A DNA stretch of 64,000 nucleotides. Source: DATJZG01 sp035499295 (GTDB lineage Bacteria; Myxococcota; Myxococcia; Myxococcales; Anaeromyxobacteraceae). The first letter of the stretch is position 1; the number at the start of each line of letters is the position of its first letter. The position numbers were made by a program, and so were the translations under genes. Shown one piece after another: positions 8,258 to 16,316 of the stretch. Location of the stretch: positions 1-64,000 of the forward strand of contig DATJZG010000110.1 of NCBI GenBank assembly GCA_035499295.1. The letters are read 5' to 3'. The notes below the pieces were generated by a model. That model saw nothing but the letters and a program-made list of their open reading frames with translations, made no database searches and was not told where the DNA came from.

Positions 8258-8694
8258 GTGTTCGACTCCCGGAAGAAGAGGAATGGGTAAGCGCCGCCCT
8301 GCGGAGACGCCTCGCCCAGAGACACTGAGGTCGACCGAGCCCATGCAGGATCTGCGCCATCGCGCGTCAGGAGGTCCGAGACGGCGCGACCCCCTGTTGT
8401 CGGGCGGATAGCGCCGTCCGACTGGCGAATCGCCATCGGTAAACGCGAAAACTCGCCGCCGACGCGCAAGAGTTGCGATTCGCCCGAGGCCGGTCCCTTC
8501 GCAGCCCCCTGCGACACCACTTTCCCGCTCGCTCCCGGGCCGCCGCCAGGACCGGGGCTCCATCCTTTGGGCGGGGGCAAGGCGGGCCGAGCCCGTTCGT
8601 CGTGGTGTAGGGCGGGAGGCGGAAGGTACACTGCGGCCCCCGCGGGCTCGCGCTTCCGCCGCGGGGTCGCAAGAGCAGGGGCGCGCGGAGACTC
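8258..8694. other. 437-base intergenic region between divergent redox genes
   Basis: This is the shared upstream region of the ferredoxin (minus) and the cytochrome b operon (plus). No coding frame or RNA gene is convincing. It holds two inverted copies of a 9-base near-palindrome, listed separately, and must contain both promoters. No clear -35/-10 pair was found by eye. Confidence 0.5.
8423..8483. promoter_or_regulatory. Pair of inverted operator-like sites
   Basis: TGGCGAATCGCCA at 8423-8435 is a 6+1+6 palindrome. Its core GCGAATCGC recurs in opposite orientation as GCGATTCGC at 8475-8483, 50 bases away centre to centre, about five helical turns. The spacing suggests a dimeric or looping regulator acting on one or both divergent redox genes. 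No regulator gene is adjacent. Confidence 0.3.
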
Positions 8695-10029
8695 ATGGCC
8701 GGTCAGGAGACCAGGGAGGACGGTCGGGGGGAGCGCAGGACCTCCGGCTTCTCCCACCTCGTCCTCCACCTGCACCCGCGGGTGGTGCCGGTGGCGGCGC
8801 TGCGCCTCTCCTGCACCTTCGGCCTGGGAGGGGCGGCCGCGGTCCTGTTCCTCCTCCTCGCGGCGACGGGCGCCTTGCTGCTCGCGACCTACGAGCCCTC
8901 CCCGGAGCGGGCCTACACGGCGGTCGTGGCGCTCGCGGACGAGGTGCCGTTCGGAGCATTCGTGCGCAACGCCCACCACTGGGCCGCGAACGGGCTCGTC
9001 GTCGTCACCTTCCTGCACCTCTTGCGCGTCTTCTACCGGGGCGGTCACCTGCCGCCCCGTAGGGGAAACTGGCTTCTCGGGGCGGTGCTGTTGCTCATCG
9101 TCGTCGCGAGCGCCTTCACCGGCTACCTCCTCCCCTGGGACCAGCTCGCCTACTGGGCCGTCACCATCAGCACCGGGATGCTGGAATACGTGCCTCTCCT
9201 GGGCGGGGCTCTCGTCCGCGCCGCCCGTGGGGGAGCCGACATCGGGCCGCCCACGCTGGCGCGGTTCTTCGTGCTCCACGTGGCCGTGCTGCCCATCGCC
9301 CTCCTGCTGCTCCTCTCCTTCCACTTCTGGCTGGTGCGCAAGGTGGGAGGGGTGGTCCTTCCCGCGGACGCCGGCGACGCTGCCTCGCCCCGGGGGCCGC
9401 TCGTCGCCGTTTCCCCCGGACTGACCCGGCGCGAGGGGGCGGCGGCGCTCGTGGTCTCGGCCGCAGTCCTCCTCCTCGCCGCGGTCGCAGACGCCCCGCT
9501 CCTGGCGCAGGCGAACCCGGGGATGAGCCCGAACCCGGCCAAGGCCCCGTGGTACTTCATGGGGGTGCAGGAGTTGCTCGTCCACGTCCATCCGCTCTTC
9601 GCGGCGGTGGTGGTGCCGGCGCTCGCCTTCGCGCTCCTCTGCGCCCTTCCGTCCCTGGGCGGCGCGGAACGCCCGAGTGGCCGATGGTTCGAGTCACCCC
9701 GGGGGGCGCGCGGCGTCGTCGTCGCCGCCTTGGCCGGAGCGATCCTGGCGGCAGCCGCCGTGGTCGTCGACGAGCCGCTGCGCCGGGCGCCGCCCTGGCT
9801 CCCCAAGCTTGCCCCGGCGGTGCGCGGCGGCTTGTTGCCCTTTCTCGGGGTCGCGACCGTCGTCGCCGCCGTCGCGCTCCTCTCCCGGCGCCGGGGGGCG
9901 TCGCGGCTCGAGACGGTGCAGGCGGTCTTCACCTTCGTCCTCGCCGCCTTCGCCGTCCTCACCGCAACCGGGGTACTCTTTCGCGGCCAGGCGATGGCCC
10001 TCGCCTGGCCGTGGGCGGCGCGCCCCTAG
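8695..10029 (+). CDS. Cytochrome b, b6-like N-half fused to subunit-IV-like C-half
   Basis: A 444-residue membrane protein with about nine to ten TM segments. Heme ligands are visible as histidines in NAHHWAANG and FLHLL (helix B) and in FVLH and SFHFW (helix D). The helix-D pair is separated by 14 residues, as in cytochrome b6, yet the C-terminal half is joined, as in bc1 cytochrome b. The Qo motif normally PEWY reads APWY at residues 284-287, so the usual glutamate is absent. It should oxidise quinol with the Rieske protein encoded next and pass electrons to the multiheme cytochrome after it. ATG at 8695 has GGAG upstream. Confidence 0.88.
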   Translation: MAGQETREDGRGERRTSGFSHLVLHLHPRVVPVAALRLSCTFGLGGAAAVLFLLLAATGALLLATYEPSPERAYTAVVALADEVPFGAFVRNAHHWAANGLVVVTFLHLLRVFYRGGHLPPRRGNWLLGAVLLLIVVASAFTGYLLPWDQLAYWAVTISTGMLEYVPLLGGALVRAARGGADIGPPTLARFFVLHVAVLPIALLLLLSFHFWLVRKVGGVVLPADAGDAASPRGPLVAVSPGLTRREGAAALVVSAAVLLLAAVADAPLLAQANPGMSPNPAKAPWYFMGVQELLVHVHPLFAAVVVPALAFALLCALPSLGGAERPSGRWFESPRGARGVVVAALAGAILAAAAVVVDEPLRRAPPWLPKLAPAVRGGLLPFLGVATVVAAVALLSRRRGASRLETVQAVFTFVLAAFAVLTATGVLFRGQAMALAWPWAARP

Positions 10030-10037
10030 GAGGATCC

Positions 10038-10541
10038 GTGTCCGCCACCCACGGCCATCCGGGCGAGCCGGTCCCCGCGCGGCGCGCCTTCCTCGATCGC
10101 CTCTGGAGGGCACTCGGGGTCCTGGCTCTTCTCGAGGTCGCGGCGGCGACGATCGCCTACCTCGCGCCACGCAAGGAGGGGGGTCGCCGCGGAGGGGGCC
10201 CGGTCGCCGCCGGGCCGGTCGCGGAGTTCACTCCCGCCTCGGTTCGGCCGTTCCCGGCGGGGAGATTCTACCTCGTGAGGCTCGCCGACGGCGGGTTCCT
10301 CGCCATCTCCTCGAAGTGCACTCACCTCGGGTGCACGGTTCCGTGGAACGACAAGGAGAAGGTCTTCCCGTGCCCCTGCCACGCCTCGACCTTCGACATG
10401 CGGGGCGACGTCCTCTCCCCGCCGGCGCCGCGCGCGCTCGACCTTTTTCCGGTGGCCATCGAATCGGGCATCGTCAAGGTGGACACCTCTCGGCGAATCG
10501 AGCGGGCGCGCTTCGAGCCGGGCCAGGTCACCTACCTCTAG
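10038..10541 (+). CDS. Rieske [2Fe-2S] protein of the cytochrome b complex
   Basis: A 167-residue protein with an N-terminal membrane anchor (about residues 18-36), a short linker and a Rieske domain with both cluster boxes, CTHLGC and CPCHAS. It takes electrons from quinol at the Qo site of the adjacent cytochrome b. The GTG at 10038 is preceded by AGGAGGA at 10028-10034, 8 bases after the cytochrome b stop, so the two are co-translated. The order is b then Rieske, the reverse of many bc1 operons. Confidence 0.9.
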   Translation: MSATHGHPGEPVPARRAFLDRLWRALGVLALLEVAAATIAYLAPRKEGGRRGGGPVAAGPVAEFTPASVRPFPAGRFYLVRLADGGFLAISSKCTHLGCTVPWNDKEKVFPCPCHASTFDMRGDVLSPPAPRALDLFPVAIESGIVKVDTSRRIERARFEPGQVTYL

Positions 10542-10553
10542 GACGGACGCGAG

Positions 10554-12899
10554 GTGCCCTTGACTCCCCAAAGAAGCGCGCCCGTCGAGCGCGATCCGCT
10601 CCGCTCTTACCGGCTGGCGGGGATCGCCGCCACCGCCGTCATCGTCCTCTCCTTCCCCCTCTACCTGGCGGTGCGGAACCTGCGAGGCCCGCACTCCGCG
10701 GCGGAGTCGGAGGCGCGCTACGTGGGGAGCGAGCGCTGCAAGACCTGCCACCAGAAGGCCTACGACGCCTGGAAGGGCTCGAACCACGCCAAGGCCATGC
10801 AGCCCGCGCGCCCCGCGACCGTCCTCGGCGATTTCGGCGGGGCCTCCTTCGCGCACCGGGGCAAGGTCTGGCGCTTCTTCCGGCAAGGCGAGCGGTTCCT
10901 GGTCCACGCCGAGGGGTCGGACGGGACCATGCGCGACTACGAGGTGGCCTACACCTTCGGGGTGGAGCCCTTGCAGCAATACCTCGTCGCGTTCCCCGGC
11001 GGGCGGCTCCAGGCGCTCTCGGCCGCCTGGGACACGCGGGCCAAGCGCTGGTTCTACGTGAACCCCGGGCCCGACGCCCCGCCCGGCGACTGGCTCCACT
11101 GGACCCGCCCTGGCCAGAACTGGAACGCGATGTGCTCCGACTGCCACTCCACCGCGGTCCGCAAGCGCTACGATCCGGAGAGGGACGAGTACCAGACCAC
11201 CTGGTCGGAGATCATGGTCGGCTGCGAGGCCTGCCACGGACCGGGCTCGCGCCACGTGGCCTGGGCGGAGGAGCCGGCCATGGGGCGCCCGCAGGTGGAG
11301 AACTTCGCCCTGGTCACGCGCACCGCGAAGCTCCCGGCCCCCGAGCTGGTGGGGCTGTGCGCCCCCTGCCACTCGCGGCGGGCTCAGTTCGCCGACCAGG
11401 GAGTCCCGGGAGGCGAGCTGCTCGATCGCTACCTCCCGGTCCTGCTCGCTCCCGGCACCTTCTACCCCGACGGACAGATCCTCGACGAGGACTTCGAATG
11501 GCACGCATTCACCCAGAGCAAGATGTACGCCAACGGGGTTCGCTGCAGCGACTGCCACGACGTCCACTCCGGAAAGCGCCACAAGGAAGGGAACGAGCTC
11601 TGCACCCGGTGCCACCGAGCCGACACCTACGACGCTTCCGCGCACCACTTCCACAAGAAGGAGTGGAAGGGCAAGCCCAGCGCCGGCGTGCTCTGCGTCT
11701 CGTGCCACATGCCGGGCAGGAACTTCATGGTGGTGCACTTCCGGCGCGACCACTCCATGCGCGTGCCGCGGCCGGACCTCAGCGCCAGCCTGGGCGTTCC
11801 CAATGCTTGCAGCGCATCCGGGTGCCACGCCGACCGGTCGCCGGCCTGGGTGCAGGCGAAGTACGACGCCTGGTACGGGAAGATGCGCAAACCGCACTTC
11901 GGGACGATCCTGGCGGCCGGGAGGGCCCGGGCACCGGAGGCCGAGGCGGACCTCGTCCAGCTCTCCCAGGATCTGCTCCGGCCGGTGCCCGCCCGGGCCT
12001 CGGCGGTCGACCTGGTGGCGGCCTACCCAGGCCCGGCGGCGCGCGCGGCGGTGGAGAGGGCGCTCTTGGACCCCGAGCCCCTGATCCGGGCGACGGCGGT
12101 GCAGCGCCTGTCCGCCGACGACCCGGCGGCGCTCGCCCGCCTTCTCGGACCGCTCCTCCAGGATCCGATCCGCTGGGTGCGCGACGAGGCGGCGGCGCGC
12201 CTGGCGGGGGCGCCGGCCCTGCGGCTCACCGAGGCGCAGCGCAAGGTGCACGCGGCGGTCCTCGACGAGTACATCGAGGGGCAGCGCTACATGTCGGACC
12301 TGCCGTCGGGCCCCTACAACCTGGGCAACCTCTACAGCGCGCTCGGCCGCCGGGCGGACGCCGAGCGACAGTTCCGCCGCGCCGTTGCGATCGACGACCA
12401 GCTCTACATGGCAAAGGCGAACCTGGCCATGCTGCTCGCCGAGAGCGGGCACCTCGATGAGGCGGAGAAGCTCTTGCGCGAGGCGCACGCCCTCCAGCCC
12501 GCTCTGGCGAGCATCTCCTTCGACCTGGGGCTGCTGCTCGCAGAGGAGGGGAGGCGGGACGAGGCCGAGAGGTGCTTGCGGGACTCGCTGAAGGCGGATC
12601 CGCGGATGGCGGCGGCGGCCTTCAACCTGGCGGTGCTCGTCGGGGAGAGGCGGCTGTCGGAGGCGGTGACCCTGGCGAGGCGAGCGGCTCAGCTCCGCCC
12701 CGACGTGCCCCGGTACTCCTGGACGCTTGCCTTCTTCGAGGCGCGAGCCGGCGATCTCGATGGCGCGGCCAAGGAGCTGGAGGCGCTGCTCCGGGATCAC
12801 CCGGAGTACCCGGAAACCTATCGTCTGCTCGCCGAGGTGTACGTGCGCCAGGGTCGGGGCGCAGAGGCCCGGGCGCTCCTGGCGCGCCGACCGCAGTAA
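10554..12899 (+). CDS. Membrane-anchored eight-heme c-type cytochrome with TPR repeats
   Basis: A 781-residue protein with an N-terminal TM anchor at about residues 20-40. Seven CXXCH sites can be read (CKTCH, CSDCH, CEACH, CAPCH, CSDCH, CTRCH, CVSCH). One further CX4CH site, CSASGCH at 11808-11826, makes eight probable hemes. After about residue 460 the protein changes to HEAT-like helices, then several TPR units such as AKANLAMLLAESGHLDEAE. It follows the Rieske gene by 12 bases and is the likely electron acceptor of that complex. The start is GTG 10554 or TTG 10560; neither has a strong ribosome binding site. The TPR half may dock a partner. Confidence 0.85.
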   Translation: MPLTPQRSAPVERDPLRSYRLAGIAATAVIVLSFPLYLAVRNLRGPHSAAESEARYVGSERCKTCHQKAYDAWKGSNHAKAMQPARPATVLGDFGGASFAHRGKVWRFFRQGERFLVHAEGSDGTMRDYEVAYTFGVEPLQQYLVAFPGGRLQALSAAWDTRAKRWFYVNPGPDAPPGDWLHWTRPGQNWNAMCSDCHSTAVRKRYDPERDEYQTTWSEIMVGCEACHGPGSRHVAWAEEPAMGRPQVENFALVTRTAKLPAPELVGLCAPCHSRRAQFADQGVPGGELLDRYLPVLLAPGTFYPDGQILDEDFEWHAFTQSKMYANGVRCSDCHDVHSGKRHKEGNELCTRCHRADTYDASAHHFHKKEWKGKPSAGVLCVSCHMPGRNFMVVHFRRDHSMRVPRPDLSASLGVPNACSASGCHADRSPAWVQAKYDAWYGKMRKPHFGTILAAGRARAPEAEADLVQLSQDLLRPVPARASAVDLVAAYPGPAARAAVERALLDPEPLIRATAVQRLSADDPAALARLLGPLLQDPIRWVRDEAAARLAGAPALRLTEAQRKVHAAVLDEYIEGQRYMSDLPSGPYNLGNLYSALGRRADAERQFRRAVAIDDQLYMAKANLAMLLAESGHLDEAEKLLREAHALQPALASISFDLGLLLAEEGRRDEAERCLRDSLKADPRMAAAAFNLAVLVGERRLSEAVTLARRAAQLRPDVPRYSWTLAFFEARAGDLDGAAKELEALLRDHPEYPETYRLLAEVYVRQGRGAEARALLARRPQ

Positions 12900-12993
12900 C
12901 GGGCACTAGATGGCAGAGAGCGCCGCTCCGAATCCTCCCCCGGCCCGCCGCAAAGAGTGATACCAGCCGCAGTCAGACCAGCGAGGGGAAATC

Positions 12994-13686
12994 ATGGCCC
13001 ACGTACATCTCATCGGCGGGGAGAAGGGCGGAGTGGGGAAGTCCGTCGTCGCCCGCCTGCTCGCGCAGTACTTCATCGACCACGGGATCCCCTTCGTCGG
13101 GTTCGACTCCGATCGGTCGCACGCCGCACTGCTGCGCTTCTACGCGGGCTACGCCTCCCCGGTGCTCCTCGACCGCTTCGAGAGCCTGGACGCGGTCATG
13201 GAGGCCGCGGCCGCCAGCCCCGAAGGCCGCGTTCTGGTGGACCTCGCCTCGCAGACCCATGAGCCGCTCGCGCAGTGGATCGACGACTCGGGGGTGCTCG
13301 AGCTCGCCCGGGAAGCGGGAATCTCCATCCGCTACTGGCACGTGATGGATTCGGGCCGCGACTCGGTCGACCTGCTCCGCCGCCTCCTCGACCGGTACGG
13401 TGAGCGCCTGAACTACGTGCTCGTGCTCAACCAATTCCGGGGAGACCACTTCGACGCACTGGCGCGATCCGGGGAGATGGAGCGGGCGCGCGCGCTGAAA
13501 GCCCATGTCGTCACCCTGGGGCGCCTCCACGAGGCCGCCATGCGCAAGATCGACGCGACCAGCGCCAGCTTCTGGGCGGCGACTCGACGCGAGTCCGAGC
13601 CGGGCGGGCTCGGACTGATGGAGCGGCAGCGCGTCCGGGTGTGGCTGAAGCAGGCCTACCAGGAGTTCGACGCCCTCGGCGTCTGA
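12994..13686 (+). CDS. ParA/MinD-like P-loop ATPase
   Basis: A 230-residue protein with the deviant Walker A motif EKGGVGKS at residues 10-17, typical of ParA/MinD/Mrp ATPases, and a Walker B-like VLVDLAS. Such proteins act as dimeric switches in partitioning, protein positioning or conjugative mobilisation. No ParB, MinE or relaxase gene is near, so the cargo is unknown. The ATG has GAGGGGAA 6 bases upstream. The gene stands alone between the cytochrome operon and a 359-base non-coding stretch. Confidence 0.75.
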   Translation: MAHVHLIGGEKGGVGKSVVARLLAQYFIDHGIPFVGFDSDRSHAALLRFYAGYASPVLLDRFESLDAVMEAAAASPEGRVLVDLASQTHEPLAQWIDDSGVLELAREAGISIRYWHVMDSGRDSVDLLRRLLDRYGERLNYVLVLNQFRGDHFDALARSGEMERARALKAHVVTLGRLHEAAMRKIDATSASFWAATRRESEPGGLGLMERQRVRVWLKQAYQEFDALGV

Positions 13687-14045
13687 GGGCGGGGCTCCTC
13701 GGGGAGCGCTTCCTAGGGCAGGGGTGGGCCCCGTCCTCCCGGGCGAGGCGATGGGTCGCGGCCCCGATCCGTCGGGCAGCGTGCGCAGGGCCTCTTGCCG
13801 CCGCGAAGCCCGCTCGCGGCTGCCGCGGCTCGCGCGCATCCCCTCGGGGAGAGGGCTCGGCAAGGCCGCGCCCGCGGCGCCGAGCGAAAGCGGGCGCTCC
13901 GCATCGTTCACGGAACGAGAACCCTCGCAAGGGGGACCGTCGGCCGGCGGGTCACGCCCAACAGGGTGTCGACCCTTGCGAGGCTACCCCGAAAACCCGC
14001 GCCTGGGCGAAGTTGCCGGGGGGAGCCGATCACCAAGGAGGCAAC
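13687..14045 (+). other. 359-base non-coding region
   Basis: No supportable gene lies here. It contains the 11-base inverted repeat listed separately and a small palindrome CGTTC-ACG-GAACG at 13905-13917. It ends with a strong ribosome binding site, AAGGAGG, before the alanine-zipper lipoprotein. Promoter and leader functions for that gene are the likely content. Confidence 0.5.
13923..13983 (+). repeat. Perfect 11-base inverted repeat in the lipoprotein leader
   Basis: CCTCGCAAGGG at 13923-13933 and its exact reverse complement CCCTTGCGAGG at 13973-13983 are separated by 39 bases. A shorter GGGTC/GACCC pairing (13950 region with 13971-13975) competes with the second arm. If transcribed, the leader of the downstream lipoprotein could fold in two ways. 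As DNA it could be a split operator. Confidence 0.4.
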
Positions 14046-14387
14046 ATGACACGCATGCTGGGCTTGGCCGTCCTCGCGCTGCTCGCGGCGGGGTGCGCCA
14101 CCGACTCGTCGGTCAAGCAGGAGATCAGCCCGCTCGCCGACCGGATCACGAACATGGAGCGGCAGACGGCGGCGATGGACTCGAAGATCGCCGATTTGAG
14201 CAAGAAGGTGGACGCCCAGAACGCGGACATTCAGGCCTTGCGGAACAGCGTTGCGGACTCGAACGCGGCGGCGGCGAAGGCGCAGCAGGCGGCCGCCGAC
14301 GCCCAGAGCGCCGCGGCCCGGGCCGAGACCGCTGCGGCCAAGGCGGCGAAGGCCTTCGAGCTGAAGCAGATGAAGGGGGCCAAGTAG
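14046..14387 (+). CDS. Small alanine-zipper lipoprotein (Lpp-like)
   Basis: A 113-residue precursor. The signal peptide ends in the lipobox LAAGC, with the lipidated cysteine at residue 17. The mature part is a long heptad helix, with hydrophobic positions in residues 24-70 and then an alanine-rich stretch (AAAAKAQQAAADAQSAAA). It ends in KGAK, so a terminal lysine is available, as in Lpp proteins that are cross-linked to peptidoglycan by L,D-transpeptidases. The start ATG has AAGGAGG 5 bases upstream, a strong signal fitting an abundant protein. Two L,D-transpeptidase genes follow. A structural outer-membrane-to-wall tether is plausible but inferred. Confidence 0.8.
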   Translation: MTRMLGLAVLALLAAGCATDSSVKQEISPLADRITNMERQTAAMDSKIADLSKKVDAQNADIQALRNSVADSNAAAAKAQQAAADAQSAAARAETAAAKAAKAFELKQMKGAK

Positions 14388-14398
14388 GGGCCTGCGCA

Positions 14399-14426
14399 GG
14401 GGATCGCGAGCTCGGGCGCGATCCCC
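14399..14426. terminator. Bidirectional hairpin between convergent genes
   Basis: GGGGATCGCG (14399-14408) and CGCGATCCCC (14417-14426) form a perfect 10-base-pair stem with an 8-base loop, between the lipoprotein stop and the stop of the minus-strand L,D-transpeptidase. There is no T-run on either side. Confidence 0.6.
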
Positions 14427-14434
14427 GGCGCGGC

Positions 14435-15505
14435 TCAACCGCCGTCCGCCGAGACGTCCACCGGCACCCCCCGGAGCTCCTTCACGGCGGAGTCGAGCTT
14501 CTGGGCGTCGATTCGATCGAGCAGGCCGCGGCGCGCGAGTAGCCGCTTCGCCTCGCTGAGGTAGTCGACGCGGACCTCGTCGTCCCCGTGCACCTCCACG
14601 TAGATGCGCGTCCCGCGCTGGCCCACCTTGACCGTTTCCCGGACGATGCTCACCCGGGTCCCTACGGCGACCCGCTCGTAGAGGTGCGGGATGTCCTCGG
14701 GGTAGAGCCGCAGACAGCCGTGACTCGCCTTCCGCCCGACGCCGAACGGCTTGTCGGTGCCGTGGATGAGGATGGACCCCTTCGAGAGCCTCAAGGAGTG
14801 GGTACCGAGGGGATTGTCCGGGCCCGGGGGCACGACATCCGGAAGCTCCGGGTTCTCCCGGCGGATGGAGGCCGGCGGGTACCAGCTCGGGTTGGTCTGC
14901 TTCTGGATCACCTTGAAGGTGCCAAGGGGGGTGGCCCATCCCTCGCTGCCCACGCCCACCGGGAACGTCATGGGGGCGCCGGGGGTGGCGGGCATGAGGT
15001 AGAGCCGCATCTCGGAGAGGTTCACGAGCAGGGTGCCGGGCACGGCGGCCCGCGGCACGATCCACGCGGTGGGGATGACCACGGTCGCCCCGGGCGTGGG
15101 GACGAAGGGGTCGAGCGCCGGGTTGGCCGCCGCGATCTCGCCGTAGCCGAGGTCGTACTCCCGGGCCATCTCGATGAGCGACTCCCCCTCCAGGACGGTG
15201 CGGGAGCAGACCGCACCGATGACCTCCTCGGCGCTGCAGTCGCCGAAGGGGCGGCAATCGGGCGACCTGCTCACCTCGCAGGTCACGGCCGGAGGTGCGC
15301 TCTCCGTCAGCACCGGCGCGGGCTCGGGCTCGGGCAGGGGTGGCGCGTGGCCGCACGCCACCGCCAAGGCGATGGCGAGGATCGCGAGAAGGGTCCTCGA
15401 GGCGCCGGGGAGGCGGGCCCCGTCGCCGTCGCGCGCGGGCCCAGCCGCGGCGGGCTCGTCGGCCGTTCCCTGGCTCGCTCGGCTGTGCCTTCCCAAGGCC
15501 TGCAT
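14435..15505 (-). CDS. LysM-containing L,D-transpeptidase lipoprotein (YkuD family)
   Basis: A 356-residue protein. A hydrophobic leader at about residues 38-51 ends in VAC, a lipobox-like site. A LysM-like segment follows (EGESLIEMAREYDLG ... PTAWIVPR), then a YkuD domain with HGTDKPFGVG and the catalytic SHGCLRLYP. These enzymes form 3-3 cross-links in peptidoglycan or attach Lpp-type lipoproteins to it. It converges on the alanine-zipper lipoprotein gene, a possible substrate. A paralog with the same architecture lies at 32121. The ATG at 15505 is the only start before the leader. Confidence 0.88.
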   Translation of the reverse strand: MQALGRHSRASQGTADEPAAAGPARDGDGARLPGASRTLLAILAIALAVACGHAPPLPEPEPAPVLTESAPPAVTCEVSRSPDCRPFGDCSAEEVIGAVCSRTVLEGESLIEMAREYDLGYGEIAAANPALDPFVPTPGATVVIPTAWIVPRAAVPGTLLVNLSEMRLYLMPATPGAPMTFPVGVGSEGWATPLGTFKVIQKQTNPSWYPPASIRRENPELPDVVPPGPDNPLGTHSLRLSKGSILIHGTDKPFGVGRKASHGCLRLYPEDIPHLYERVAVGTRVSIVRETVKVGQRGTRIYVEVHGDDEVRVDYLSEAKRLLARRGLLDRIDAQKLDSAVKELRGVPVDVSADGG

Positions 15506-15740
15506 GTCTCCCGCGATGGGATTCCCGCGCCTCTCGGCAGCTCGCGGCGTCGGGAAGGTACTCGAATGGCCGGCGCCCCGGGTGCGGAGCGGCCTACCTT
15601 CCTAGCATCGAAGGGCAGGGCTTGTCGCGCACCGTCGCGGGCAGGCGCGGGGCGCAGGCGACCCGTGCCCACATCCTGCCCCGAGGTGGAGACCGCGGGC
15701 GCGTGACAAGGGCCCACGCAGCGGGTAGCTTGATCTCTGG

Positions 15741-16253
15741 GTGGCCGGGTTCGCCACAGAGACGCTCGCGACGCTCGTGCTGCTGCTCACGGCCGGCGGC
15801 GGGATGGCTGGCCGAGGGGTCGAGCCGGGCTCCCTGTGCCCCGCGACCGGGGACGTGGTCGCGGTCATCACCCGCAAGCGGGAGCTCTGGCTGTGCAGCG
15901 ATGGGGCGCCGGCGGCGCGCATCCAAGTGGCGCTCGGCCAGGGCGGCCTCGACAAGCGTCACCTGGGGGACGGGAGGACGCCGCTCGGGACCTACACCCT
16001 CGGGCCTCCCAGGCCCTCCGGGCGCTTCGGGACCTTCATTCCCATCGACTACCCCACGCCTGATCAGGAAGCGCAGGGGCTCACCGGGCGCGCCGTCGGG
16101 ATCCACGGCCCGCCGCGCGGGAAGACCGAACCCGAGTACCCGACGACTGCCGTCGACTGGACGCTGGGCTGCGTGGCGACGGGAACCGACGCGGACATCG
16201 AGGCGGTCGCCGACTTCGTGAGGCAGCGGCAGCCGGTCGTCGTGATCTTCTAG
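15741..16253 (+). CDS. Small secreted L,D-transpeptidase-family protein (YafK-like)
   Basis: A 170-residue protein with an N-terminal signal sequence. Its compact YkuD/YafK domain contains GIHGPPRGK with the conserved His and DWTLGCVATG with the catalytic Cys. In this subfamily the usual SHGC is replaced by a DW-x-x-GC pattern. It may cleave or form wall-linked peptide bonds. The GTG at 15741 is divergent from the LysM transpeptidase gene across 235 bases with no recognisable feature. FdxA follows 63 bases downstream but is functionally unrelated. Confidence 0.8.
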   Translation: MAGFATETLATLVLLLTAGGGMAGRGVEPGSLCPATGDVVAVITRKRELWLCSDGAPAARIQVALGQGGLDKRHLGDGRTPLGTYTLGPPRPSGRFGTFIPIDYPTPDQEAQGLTGRAVGIHGPPRGKTEPEYPTTAVDWTLGCVATGTDADIEAVADFVRQRQPVVVIF

Positions 16254-16316
16254 CCGGCAGAAGGCCCGGTCCGGCCCGTTGCGGTCCTGGCCCGCGCCGG
16301 GGAGGATGCCCGGGGG

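Noticed and set aside
8255..8275. GTTCGACTCC resembling a tRNA T-arm
   Set aside because: No flanking stems, anticodon arm or acceptor pairing. It lies in the ferredoxin leader.
9677..12800. Two frames of over 900 codons overlapping the multiheme cytochrome on both strands
   Set aside because: They are shadows of the cytochrome and Rieske genes. The real frame shows eight heme motifs and TPRs.
12994..13686. ParA-like ATPase as a plasmid or integrative-element marker
   Set aside because: No ParB, integrase, relaxase, att repeats or compositional change is visible nearby.
13905..13917. CGTTC-ACG-GAACG as a possible LexA-type box
   Set aside because: The arm orientation and spacing do not match known LexA boxes, and the downstream gene is a lipoprotein.
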